From positions 1 to 64,000 of the forward strand of contig NZ_JACJLE010000018.1 of the NCBI RefSeq assembly GCF_016901995.1: DNA of 64,000 nt. Direction: 5' to 3'. The translations under genes and the position numbers were made by a program. Below, one piece after another: positions 9,349-16,914 of the stretch. Below the pieces are notes generated by a model that made no database searches, had not been told where the DNA came from, and worked only from the letters and a program-made list of their open reading frames with translations. Source of the stretch: Bacteroides caecigallinarum. Lineage in GTDB: Bacteria; Bacteroidota; Bacteroidia; Bacteroidales; Bacteroidaceae. Numbering within the stretch: the first letter of the stretch is position 1; each line of letters starts with the position of its first letter.

Positions 9349-9455
9349 TAAAGGTAACAAGGCTACAGTTACAAGTTGACAAGGTTCTCCATCCGGACGG
9401 TAACCTCGTCATCTTGTTAACTTGTCAACTCGTCAACTAAACAAAACATTCAACA
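9349..9455. repeat. Palindromic intergenic repeat, copy 2 (trpG-trpD)
   Basis: This gap shares CAAGGCT-CAGT, CTCCATCCGGA-GG (core CCATCCGGACGG at 9389-9400) and CTTGTCAACTCGTCAACT with the trpE-trpG gap. The order of the blocks is the same and the ends are again self-complementary, so the two gaps are diverged copies of one element. Confidence 0.7.
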
Positions 9456-10451
9456 ATGAAAGAAATACTCAAACGACTATTCAATCATGAGGAACTTACA
9501 CGCGATGAAGCATGTACGCTCATGAAAAACATAACGGGAGAGAAATACAACAATACCCAGATAGCATCACTCCTCACGGTCTTCCAGATGAGGGGAATAA
9601 CAGTAGAAGAACTGATAGGTTTCCGCGAAGCACTCCTCAGCACACGTGTCAATATCGATTTGAGCGAATACAGACCGATAGACATTGTAGGCACGGGAGG
9701 CGACGGCAAGAACACATTTAATATCTCCACATGTGCCTGCTTCGTAGTGGCAGGAGCCGGATATAAGGTAGCCAAACACGGCAACTACGGCAGTACCTCC
9801 GTGAGCGGAGCAAGCAACGTGATGGAGGAACACGGAGTGAAATTCACCAACGACAATTCCCGCCTGAGAAAGTCGATGGAAGAATGCGGAATGGCATATA
9901 TGCACGCGCCTCTCTTCAATCCGGCCATGAAGGCCGTGGCATCCGTAAGAAAGGAACTCGGAGTAAGAAGCATCTTTAACCTGCTCGGCCCTCTCGTAAA
10001 TCCCTGCATCCCGGCATACCAGTTGCTCGGAGTGGCCGACCTTACACTGATGCGCCTCTACACCAACACACTGCAACGTCTCGGCATCGGTTTCGCCGTA
10101 GTAAACAATCTTGACGGATACGACGAAATATCCCTCACCGACGAGTTCAAGGTTATGACCAACCGCTATGAAACCATCTGCAAACCTTCCGATATAGGTT
10201 TCACCATAGCACGCCGCGAAGAACTCTACGGAGGAAACACCATCGACGAGGCAGCAGAAATTTTCGACAATGTGCTGGACAACCGCGCCACAAAGGCACA
10301 GACCGAATGCGTACTCATCAACGCATCATTCGCCATACAGGCCATAGAACCGCAACTGCCGATAGAGGAATGTGTAGCCAAGGCACGCGAATCACTCGAA
10401 AGCGGACGTGCCATGCAGACTCTCAAAAAATTCATTGAAATAAACCAATAA
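9456..10451 (+). CDS. trpD: Anthranilate phosphoribosyltransferase
   Basis: TrpD transfers phosphoribose from PRPP to anthranilate. The 331-residue protein has the family length. The PRPP/pyrophosphate loop GTGGDG lies at 79-84, followed by NISTCACFVVAGAG (about 89-102), KHGNYGSTS (about 107-115) and later the metal-binding DE pair in LDGYDEISLTDE (about 219-230). It is fourth in the trp operon, 14 bases before trpC, so the two are probably translationally linked. Confidence 0.96.
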   Translation: MKEILKRLFNHEELTRDEACTLMKNITGEKYNNTQIASLLTVFQMRGITVEELIGFREALLSTRVNIDLSEYRPIDIVGTGGDGKNTFNISTCACFVVAGAGYKVAKHGNYGSTSVSGASNVMEEHGVKFTNDNSRLRKSMEECGMAYMHAPLFNPAMKAVASVRKELGVRSIFNLLGPLVNPCIPAYQLLGVADLTLMRLYTNTLQRLGIGFAVVNNLDGYDEISLTDEFKVMTNRYETICKPSDIGFTIARREELYGGNTIDEAAEIFDNVLDNRATKAQTECVLINASFAIQAIEPQLPIEECVAKARESLESGRAMQTLKKFIEINQ

Positions 10452-10464
10452 TAACTCCACAAAT

Positions 10465-11274
10465 ATGAAAGAAGATATTCTCACACAGATAATAGACAAC
10501 ACGCGCAAAACAATCAACCTGCAGAAGGAATATATAACCATGAAGATGCTCGAAAGAATAGTGTCCATTATCAAATCAAAAAAAAAGTTAAGCCTCAGCC
10601 GTTCGATAATGTCATCTTCCACCGGAATAATATCAGAATTCAAACGTCGTTCTCCCTCAAAGGGATGGATAAACCGCAAAGCCGATATCAAGCAGATAAC
10701 CAGAGAATATGCAAAAGCCGGAGCGGCAGGACTGTCAGTCCTTACAGACAGAAAATTCTTTGGAGGCAAAGAAGGAGACCTCTTCAAAGCCCGCCATGCA
10801 GCTCCAACCACCCCTATTCTGAGAAAAGATTTCATCATATCGGAATATCAGATATTGCAGTCCGTAGTCCTTCGGGCTGATGCCATACTGCTGATAGCCG
10901 CCGCACTTGAAAAGGACGAATGCAGACACCTCGCAGAAATGGCGCACAGCCTGGGACTCGAAGTTTTATTGGAAATACATTCGGAAGACGAACTGGAATA
11001 TGTGACGGACTGCATCGACCTCATAGGAGTGAACAACCGGGATCTCGGTAGTTTCCACACAGATGTGGAAAACTCATTCCGCCTTGCCGAAAAACTTCCG
11101 AAAGGAATACCGCACATATCGGAAAGCGGAATCTCAGGGGCAGAAACCATCATCAGACTCCGACAGGCAGGCTACAACGGATTCCTCATGGGAGAATCAT
11201 TCATGAAAACCGCAGAACCGTCCATCGCACTGAAAATACTCATCGAAGAACTGGAAACAGCCCTGAAGCAATAA
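10465..11274 (+). CDS. trpC: Indole-3-glycerol phosphate synthase
   Basis: TrpC closes the indole ring from CdRP with loss of CO2 and water. The 269-residue protein is a single-domain TIM barrel, not fused to TrpF. The substrate-binding motif EFKRRSPSKG (about 53-62) contains the catalytic lysine, LTDRKFFGG (about 93-101) and LRKDFIISEYQI (about 118-129) supply further active-site residues, IGVNNRDL lies about 187-194, and the phosphate-binding ESGISG near 218-223. It follows trpD closely and is separated from trpF by a 137-base gap full of palindromes. Confidence 0.96.
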   Translation: MKEDILTQIIDNTRKTINLQKEYITMKMLERIVSIIKSKKKLSLSRSIMSSSTGIISEFKRRSPSKGWINRKADIKQITREYAKAGAAGLSVLTDRKFFGGKEGDLFKARHAAPTTPILRKDFIISEYQILQSVVLRADAILLIAAALEKDECRHLAEMAHSLGLEVLLEIHSEDELEYVTDCIDLIGVNNRDLGSFHTDVENSFRLAEKLPKGIPHISESGISGAETIIRLRQAGYNGFLMGESFMKTAEPSIALKILIEELETALKQ

Positions 11275-11294
11275 AAAGCTTAGACGCAATTAGC

Positions 11295-11378
11295 GTTACA
11301 CGAACGTGTAACGGGCGGAACACAGACGTGTCACACGCGTAACACGTACGTGTAACGAGAGTGACACGAACGTGTAAC
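11295..11378. repeat. Cluster of short palindromes between trpC and trpF
   Basis: Four related inverted repeats built on ACACG-nn-CGTGT occur in about 85 bases. The first (11295-11312) has 8-base arms GTTACACG/CGTGTAAC; the third (11342-11353) is the perfect 12-base palindrome ACACGTACGTGT; the fourth (11361-11378) has ACACG-AA-CGTGT; a degenerate one lies near 11325-11340. They are separate from the other trp intergenic repeats. Confidence 0.75.
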
Positions 11379-11411
11379 ACTAAATAAATACTATCATTTA
11401 ACAATACAATA

Positions 11412-12023
11412 ATGATTATCAAAGTATGTGGCATGAAACATGCCGGAAATATAAGAGCATTGGACAAACTGAAACCGGACATGACAGGTTTCATCTTCCA
11501 TCCTTCCTCACCGCGTTTCGCAGATGCAGTTCCGGAGTACATGCCGGCTTCATCGCTCCGCGTTGGAGTATTCGTAAACAGCGAAACGGAGTATATATTA
11601 TATAAGGTAAGAGAGTTCGGTCTCAACCTAGTGCAGCTACACGGAAATGAATCGCCCGAGCAATGCAGAGCCATACGAAGCAAAGGTATAGACATAATAA
11701 AAGCCTTCTCTCTAAAAACTGACAATGCCGACACCATAACAGCACCATACGACGGGCTGTGCCGATACTATCTCTTCGATACCCCTTGCGCAGCCTACGG
11801 CGGATCGGGCAAGACATTCGACTGGACGCTCACACAAAGCTATCACGGAAATACACCATTCCTGCTCAGCGGTGGAATAAGACCGGAAAGCCTGGAGCAG
11901 ATTTCATCATTCCGCCATCCGTCGTTCGCCGGAATAGACATCAACAGCGGTTTCGAGACAGCTCCGGGAATAAAAGACATCGAAGCCATCGCCGAATTCA
12001 TAAAACGATTAAGGACAGAATAA
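11412..12023 (+). CDS. trpF: Phosphoribosylanthranilate isomerase
   Basis: TrpF isomerises phosphoribosylanthranilate to CdRP. The 203-residue protein starts with IIKVCGMKHAGNI (catalytic Cys about residue 6), has the GFIFHPSSPRF strand (about 30-40), VQLHGNESPEQC (about 75-86) with the conserved LHG, and FDTPCAAYGGSGKTFDW (about 118-134) with the catalytic Asp, and ends in the phosphate site LSGGIRPE / GIDINSG. All family motifs are in place. It ends 14 bases before trpA. Confidence 0.95.
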   Translation: MIIKVCGMKHAGNIRALDKLKPDMTGFIFHPSSPRFADAVPEYMPASSLRVGVFVNSETEYILYKVREFGLNLVQLHGNESPEQCRAIRSKGIDIIKAFSLKTDNADTITAPYDGLCRYYLFDTPCAAYGGSGKTFDWTLTQSYHGNTPFLLSGGIRPESLEQISSFRHPSFAGIDINSGFETAPGIKDIEAIAEFIKRLRTE

Positions 12024-12037
12024 AAACAGATACAACT

Positions 12038-12817
12038 ATGGACAGAATAAACGAACTCTTCAGCAATAAGAAACATGACATTCTTTCAATCTATTTCTGT
12101 GCAGGCGCACCTAAAGCCGACAATACAGCAGAAGTGATAACCTCACTCGAAAAGAACGGAGTGGATATGATTGAGATAGGAGTACCTTTCAGCGACCCTC
12201 TTGCCGACGGTCCTGTGATTCAGAACGCGTCATGTCAGGCACTACGCAACGGCATGACACTGACCGGACTGTTCGCACAACTTGAAGGCATCCGCAACAC
12301 AGTGAGCATACCGCTCGTCCTTATGGGCTATCTCAATCCGATAATGCAATACGGAATGGAACAGTTCTTCAGGAGTTGCAGCAGCACAGGCATCGACGGG
12401 GCAATCATCCCCGACCTGCCTTTCGATGAGTACATGCAATCAGTTAAGCCAATAGCCGAAAAGTACGGCATCAAAGTGATAATGCTCATCACCCCCGAAA
12501 CATCGGAAGAAAGAATACGCCTCATCGACGATAATACCGAAGGATTCATCTACATGGTATCGTCGGCAGCCGTAACCGGAGCACAGAAGGACTTTGACGC
12601 CCGGAAACAGGAATACTTCAAGAGGATAGAAGGCATGAACCTGCGCAACCCGCGCATGATAGGTTTCGGCATCTCAAACCGCCGTACATACGAGGCGGCG
12701 GCAGCACACGCCGCAGGGTGCATCATCGGAAGCCGGTTCGTGACCCTACTCAACGAAGAAAGCGGAAACGCTGAGCGGGCGATAGAACGGCTGAAAATGA
12801 ATCTGGAAATACAGTAA
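12038..12817 (+). CDS. trpA: Tryptophan synthase alpha chain
   Basis: TrpA cleaves indole-3-glycerol phosphate and passes indole to TrpB. Starting at the ATG at 12038 gives 259 residues, the normal length. Upstream in-frame starts would overlap trpF and add about 93 residues unlike any TrpA, so they are rejected. Catalytic Glu46 and Asp57 are in IEIGVPFSDPLADGP; phosphate-binding residues are in GFGISN near the C-terminus. This is the last gene of the trpBEGDCFA operon. No strong hairpin terminator is visible straight after it; the next promoter begins within 30 bases. Confidence 0.95.
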   Translation: MDRINELFSNKKHDILSIYFCAGAPKADNTAEVITSLEKNGVDMIEIGVPFSDPLADGPVIQNASCQALRNGMTLTGLFAQLEGIRNTVSIPLVLMGYLNPIMQYGMEQFFRSCSSTGIDGAIIPDLPFDEYMQSVKPIAEKYGIKVIMLITPETSEERIRLIDDNTEGFIYMVSSAAVTGAQKDFDARKQEYFKRIEGMNLRNPRMIGFGISNRRTYEAAAAHAAGCIIGSRFVTLLNEESGNAERAIERLKMNLEIQ

Positions 12818-12844
12818 AAAAATATTTATTTCCCTGATTTATAC

Positions 12845-12874
12845 TTTATTTATCGTCAAAATACGCTATCTTTG
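12845..12874 (+). promoter_or_regulatory. Promoter upstream of the fimbrial cluster
   Basis: TTTA at 12845-12848, an 18-base spacer and a perfect TATCTTTG at 12867-12874. The predicted start of transcription is about 20 bases before the ATG of the leader ORF at 12899. It is the only promoter-like site I see between trpA and the membrane protein at 13199. Confidence 0.6.
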
Positions 12875-12898
12875 CGGCAGTTAATAAATTGAATTAAA

Positions 12899-13177
12899 AT
12901 GTATTCCGGTTTGCGGCCCATTTTTGGAAATATAGTAATCTGTTCAGACAATGTTCTGTTGTCTGCCGCATCCTGCATATATTTTCCTTCAAAAAAGTGT
13001 GCTGATAATTTGGATATGTGTGAGATTTGTGTAAACACACACACACACACACACACACACATTGCGACCGGCGTATCTTCGCGCGTTAATATACTTATTA
13101 TCATCAATACATGCAAGGGTGGAAACTCCTTTTTACGGGAGCTTTCCGCCCTTTTCCGTATTCGTATGCCCCGTTAA
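12899..13177 (+). CDS. Possible leader ORF containing an (AC)n repeat
   Basis: This 92-codon ORF starts just after a good promoter and resembles nothing I recognise. Residues 47-54 are four Thr-His pairs encoded by (AC)13. It crosses a terminator-like hairpin at 13115-13153 and stops at 13175-13177. Reading frame depends on repeat number. One more AC unit, or two fewer, moves the ribosome into a frame that stays open to a TGA at 13200-13202, overlapping the ATG of the next gene (ATGA). One fewer leads to TAA at 13087-13089, before the hairpin. That it is translated is inferred only from its position and openness; it could be an untranslated leader. Confidence 0.35.
   Translation: MYSGLRPIFGNIVICSDNVLLSAASCIYFPSKKCADNLDMCEICVNTHTHTHTHIATGVSSRVNILIIINTCKGGNSFLRELSALFRIRMPR
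13035..13060. repeat. (AC)13 dinucleotide microsatellite
   Basis: Thirteen uninterrupted AC units. No other dinucleotide run of this length occurs in the window. Such tracts mutate by slipped-strand mispairing and are classic phase-variation switches when they lie in or before surface-structure genes, which is the situation here. Confidence 0.9.
13115..13156 (+). terminator. Terminator-like hairpin in the fimbrial leader
   Basis: AAGGGTGGAAACTCC (13115-13129) pairs with GGAGCTTTCCGCCCTT (13138-13153) with one G-U pair and one bulged C, around an 8-base loop, followed by a short T-run. It lies between the promoter and the gene at 13199 and inside the leader ORF, so it may act as an attenuator. 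Confidence 0.55.
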
Positions 13178-13198
13178 ATCCATTAAAACAAATGTCGT

Positions 13199-13825
13199 AT
13201 GAATACAGAAATGACTATCATAGCAAGTATATTCCTGTTGCTGGGCGGACTGGCAGCGTTTCCGTTTACGCTCGATTACAGCAATACTTCATGGATGCCC
13301 CGTTGGATGCGTCCTGATGTGGACTACCTGGAACGTCCGTTCCGCTACGACTATCCCGGACGCGGAATGCAAATAATCTTCTCCCTCCTTGTCCTGTTTG
13401 TGGGAGCAATGTCACTGCTTACCTTGCTGGACAAGAACCTGTCCCAAACGGTAACTCCCGGACAGTGGTTCGACAGTATGTCACTTGTGCTTCCTGCCTG
13501 TCAGGTATCCTGTATCCTGTTCATGCGTCAGGAATACAACGATCCGTTTGAATATGCCGACCGCCTTACCGGATTCAGCATGTGGAAAGTTACAGCGGCT
13601 CTATGCCTGATACCTCTTCTGTGGTTGCCATACGTTGCCGGTCTATTGGATTCTTCCATGTACCGTTTTACGGTACTTTCCTATAATTTGCTGGCATACG
13701 CCTTTCTCGTTTACGATTATATACGGGTTTATAGAAAACGTTTTGATTATGAATACTGGACACGTACTATAATAATTTTTTCCGTTACGAGTCGCGCGCC
13801 CGTTTGGATTTTGAAAGAGATTTGA
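13199..13825 (+). CDS. Multi-pass membrane protein, probably frame-disrupted at the C-terminus
   Basis: The 208-residue product has about five hydrophobic segments (around 6-25, 57-76, 92-108, 123-144 and 150-170) joined by short charged loops. I do not recognise the family. Position at the head of a fimbrial cluster suggests a membrane-anchored regulator or accessory protein, but this is inference. The last 15 codons look wrong. At a run of six T (13777-13782) the -1 frame reads on as YYNNFFRYESRARLDFERDL and stops at 13849-13851, giving a more natural charged tail. This suggests a frameshift or a slippage site and possibly a lost cytoplasmic domain. Its ATG overlaps a TGA of one frame of the leader ORF. 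Confidence 0.6.
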   Translation: MNTEMTIIASIFLLLGGLAAFPFTLDYSNTSWMPRWMRPDVDYLERPFRYDYPGRGMQIIFSLLVLFVGAMSLLTLLDKNLSQTVTPGQWFDSMSLVLPACQVSCILFMRQEYNDPFEYADRLTGFSMWKVTAALCLIPLLWLPYVAGLLDSSMYRFTVLSYNLLAYAFLVYDYIRVYRKRFDYEYWTRTIIIFSVTSRAPVWILKEI

Positions 13826-13905
13826 AAGTAAACATGAAGGACACAGACTGAATAACTGAACTTCAGTATTGTAGATTTAACTAGTAAATTAAACCAAATA
13901 AAAAT

Positions 13906-15018
13906 ATGAGATGCCTGAAAAAATGGATTTGGACAGTTTTCCTTTCTTTGTTCCTGCTTCCCGCCGGGGCACAGGAACAGGCGGACACGACCTATACTTT
14001 CCGTTTCAAGACAGGAAAAGACATGTTCTATGTACCCTGGAACGGTAATGACGGGGAACTTGCGAGGCTGGAAGCCTGTGTAGAGAAGTACAAGACAGAG
14101 ATACTCGGAGGCCGGATGCCGCTGCATGTGGACGGATACTGCTGTTCGCAACCCACGGAAACGGAAAATCTCGCCATGGCGAGAATCCGCTCGAATAGAG
14201 TGAAATCGGAACTTATCGTGCGCCGGGAACTGACGGAAGAATGCTTCGTCACCCGTAACCATGCGGCAGAAGGTGATTTCGTCACCGTGCGCCTGACGGT
14301 ACCGGTAAAAGAGACAGCCGTAACGGATACGGATGCGAAAGCCCGATGCAAAGCGGAAGCCGAACGATTAGAAGCAGAAAAACGTGCCGAACAGGAACGG
14401 CTTGCCGAAGAGCAGCGCAAGGCGGAAGAAGCCCGACTTGCCGCTGAAAAGGCAGAGGCAGAGAAAGCCGCTCAACAAAACACACTTGCCGACACGCCGT
14501 CGGAAACCAAAATCACAAATGATTATCATCTCTCCCTGCGTGCCAACCTGTTGCGCTGGGCTACCCTGACACCCGATTTAGGACTTGAATGGCGCATCTG
14601 CCCGTCGTGGGGCATTGCCGTAAACGGCTCGTGGACTTCTTGGACGTGGAGCGACAAGGACCGCCGCTATGCACTCTGGGAAGTGGCTCCGGAAGTGCGT
14701 TACTACATGGGCGAGAAGAAAGCCTGGTATCTGGGTGCGATGTTCAAGGCCGGACAGTTCAACTACAAGCTCTCCGAAACGGGCAAGCAGGGCGACCTGA
14801 TGGGTGGCGGCATCACTGCCGGCTATCAGCTGCGGCTGAACAAGGCACTGAATCTTGATTTCAACCTCGGCTTGGGCTACCTGAATGCCGACTATGAGAA
14901 ATATGAAGTCATCGACGGTGTGCGCGTGCGCCGTGGCAACGAGACAAAGGACTGGTGGGGCCCCATCAATGCCGGTGTGACATTGGTATGGAAAATTGGT
15001 GCAAGCCGAGCGCATTAA
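13906..15018 (+). CDS. DUF3575 domain-containing outer membrane protein of the fimbrial cluster
   Basis: The 370-residue protein has a cleavable signal peptide ending near AGAQ (residue 22). Residues about 30-140 form an OmpA-like module, in which NLAMARIRSNRVKSEL resembles the periplasmic peptidoglycan-binding fold. A strongly charged Ala/Glu/Lys/Arg coiled coil spans about 145-192. The C-terminal half (about 205-370), with alternating aromatic strands, matches the DUF3575 beta-barrel type. Such proteins commonly precede Mfa/FimA fimbrillin genes in Bacteroides. It would sit in the outer membrane or periplasm and may anchor or help assemble the fimbria. Base composition is much GC-richer than in the genes outside the cluster. 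Confidence 0.75.
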   Translation: MRCLKKWIWTVFLSLFLLPAGAQEQADTTYTFRFKTGKDMFYVPWNGNDGELARLEACVEKYKTEILGGRMPLHVDGYCCSQPTETENLAMARIRSNRVKSELIVRRELTEECFVTRNHAAEGDFVTVRLTVPVKETAVTDTDAKARCKAEAERLEAEKRAEQERLAEEQRKAEEARLAAEKAEAEKAAQQNTLADTPSETKITNDYHLSLRANLLRWATLTPDLGLEWRICPSWGIAVNGSWTSWTWSDKDRRYALWEVAPEVRYYMGEKKAWYLGAMFKAGQFNYKLSETGKQGDLMGGGITAGYQLRLNKALNLDFNLGLGYLNADYEKYEVIDGVRVRRGNETKDWWGPINAGVTLVWKIGASRAH

Positions 15019-15088
15019 AGTTTACTTTAGAATGCCGAGGCGCAGCCCGATTTATGTAAGTTGTTCTAAAAACGGAGAATAATCGAAT

Positions 15089-15976
15089 ATGAAAGCAAGA
15101 CAATATATAAATATGATGGGAATGGCAGCCGCCGTGCTGCTCTCTTCCTGCGTGAAGGACACGCTTTATGACACGCCGCATCCCGACTACGGGAAGATTG
15201 CGGTGACAGCCGACTGGTCGGCCCGCGGTGAGGGCATCGACATACCTGCCACATGGACGGTCAACATGGGCGACTATACGGGTACGGAGACTTCCGCCAC
15301 CCATGCCCCCGACCATCTGTTTGCTCCGGGAAGCTACACCCTTGCGGTGTGGAACCCGGCTGAAGGAATCACGGTAAGCGGCACCACCGCCACCGTTGCC
15401 GCAGCCACGGGAAACCGGGCAGGCACGGATGCCTTTGTGAACAATACTCCGGGATGGTTCTTCACCTATACGGAACAGTTGAGCATCGAGAAAGACAAGG
15501 ACTATCCGCTGACCGCCGCGATGAAGCAGCAGGTGCGCGAGCTGACGCTTGTCGTCGAGCCGACGGGTGATGCCGCCGGACGCATCACGGAGATTATTGC
15601 CCATCTGACGGGTGCAGCCGGAACACTCGACTTCGCAACCGATACCTACGGAGCCGCTTCGAGCGTCGTACTGCCCTTCACCAAGATAACCGAAGGTGAT
15701 GATGCCGGCAAGTGGAAAGCCACGGTGCGGCTGCTGGGTGTGACCGGCACGGAACAGTTGCTGACGGGCGAAATCCGCTATGCTGACGGCAACCCGACCC
15801 CCACCACGTTGAAAAGCGACCTTACGGAAGCTCTCAAGGAGTTCAACACCGGAAAGGGCGAATCGCTGACCCTCGGCGGAACGCTGGTTGAGACTCCCGA
15901 AGGCATGGAAGTGGACGGAGCCGGAATTACCGGCTGGGAAGAAGTGAAAGGTGATGATGTAAATGCCGATTTGTAA
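15089..15976 (+). CDS. Mfa2/FimB- or DUF5119-like fimbrial lipoprotein
   Basis: The 295-residue protein is a lipoprotein: a hydrophobic leader ends in LLSSC with Cys21. After it comes DTPHPDYGKIAVTADWS, a start typical of the DUF5119/Mfa2-like proteins that accompany fimbrillins, followed by two beta-rich domains (about 35-135 and 145-290). Family knowledge suggests an anchor or terminator subunit controlling fimbria length at the cell surface. Stop and next start are a few bases apart, so it is co-transcribed with the fimbrillin at 15997. The exact family is uncertain; the lipoprotein status is clear. Confidence 0.65.
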   Translation: MKARQYINMMGMAAAVLLSSCVKDTLYDTPHPDYGKIAVTADWSARGEGIDIPATWTVNMGDYTGTETSATHAPDHLFAPGSYTLAVWNPAEGITVSGTTATVAAATGNRAGTDAFVNNTPGWFFTYTEQLSIEKDKDYPLTAAMKQQVRELTLVVEPTGDAAGRITEIIAHLTGAAGTLDFATDTYGAASSVVLPFTKITEGDDAGKWKATVRLLGVTGTEQLLTGEIRYADGNPTPTTLKSDLTEALKEFNTGKGESLTLGGTLVETPEGMEVDGAGITGWEEVKGDDVNADL

Positions 15977-15996
15977 CTAATAAAATGACAGATATA

Positions 15997-16887
15997 ATGA
16001 AGACAAGATTTTTTGCACTTGCGGCGCTCGCCCTCGCACTGGCAGCCTGCAATAACGACAACGAGATTCTGAACAATGACGGTCCCGTGGCCGCCCGGTT
16101 TATCGCCGACATCGCCCCCGCCACCCGCGCCAGCGGAACCACATGGGATAACGGAGACCGCATCGGCGTCACCGACATCGGCAACGATACCCGGTACGGC
16201 AACGTGCCTTTCATCCTGAAGAACGGGAAATTTGAGGCAGAAGAAAAGGTCATCTATATCGAAGATGTAAAGACCCATACTTTCCGCGCCTACTATCCGT
16301 ACAACGCAGCGGGAGGCACCCTCGCAGCCACGACCGATGCCACGGCGCAGCAGAACCAGCCTGCCATCGACTTCCTCTTTGCTTCAGGAGCCACGGGAGA
16401 CAAAAACAGCCCGGAGGTGAGCTTCACCGACAAAACGGCTGAAGGCGGCGCAGACAACTCCTTCCACCACCGCATGAGCCGGATAACCCTTACCTTCGAG
16501 GCGGGCGACGACGTGGATTTCAGTGTGGTCAAGCCTGAACGTTACACGCTGGGCGGATTGATACTCACCGGTACGTTCAACACGGCCGACGGCATTGCCA
16601 CCGCAGACGACGGGGCACAGACCGGAGAACTGACCATGGAGCTGGCCGACGGCAACCTCACGTCATCGGTCATCCTCTTCCCGCAGACAGCTGCATCCCT
16701 GCCGTTGACTGTGAATTACAGAAGTCAGAATTATCGTGCCACGCTCACCGTGCCCGAAGGCGCACTGCAGGCGGGCAACAACTATACCTATACCGTCAAG
16801 GTACGCAACAAAAACCTTGAAGTCAGCGAAGCCACCATTGCAAAGTGGAACGACGTAGACGGCGGAGAAGTGGGCGCTGACCTGTAA
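15997..16887 (+). CDS. Fimbrillin family lipoprotein (Mfa1/FimA-like)
   Basis: A 296-residue lipoprotein with lipobox LALAAC (Cys18) when started at the ATG at 15997, whose leader is a better signal peptide than that from the ATG at 15985. The mature part has the fimbrillin-like pattern: PATRASGTTWDNGDRIGV (about 42-59), the AYYPYN strand (about 95-100), HHRMSRITLTFEAGDD (about 156-171) and the C-terminal YTYTVKVRNKNLEVSEATIAKWND. In type V pili the lipidated N-terminus is removed by an Arg-gingipain-like protease before donor-strand polymerisation; arginines at 44 and earlier could serve, but this is inference. It is probably a stalk or tip subunit. Confidence 0.8.
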   Translation: MKTRFFALAALALALAACNNDNEILNNDGPVAARFIADIAPATRASGTTWDNGDRIGVTDIGNDTRYGNVPFILKNGKFEAEEKVIYIEDVKTHTFRAYYPYNAAGGTLAATTDATAQQNQPAIDFLFASGATGDKNSPEVSFTDKTAEGGADNSFHHRMSRITLTFEAGDDVDFSVVKPERYTLGGLILTGTFNTADGIATADDGAQTGELTMELADGNLTSSVILFPQTAASLPLTVNYRSQNYRATLTVPEGALQAGNNYTYTVKVRNKNLEVSEATIAKWNDVDGGEVGADL

Positions 16888-16914
16888 GACATTATTAATT
16901 AAGAATGAAGAATT

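Noticed and set aside
11759-12037. Longer in-frame start for trpA
   Set aside because: It would overlap trpF by about 260 bases and add a basic sequence unlike any TrpA; 12038 gives the family length.
12818-13198. Invertible promoter (recombinase-driven phase variation) ahead of the fimbrial cluster
   Set aside because: No pair of inverted repeats flanks the promoter and no invertase gene lies near; the microsatellite is a better explanation of possible variation.
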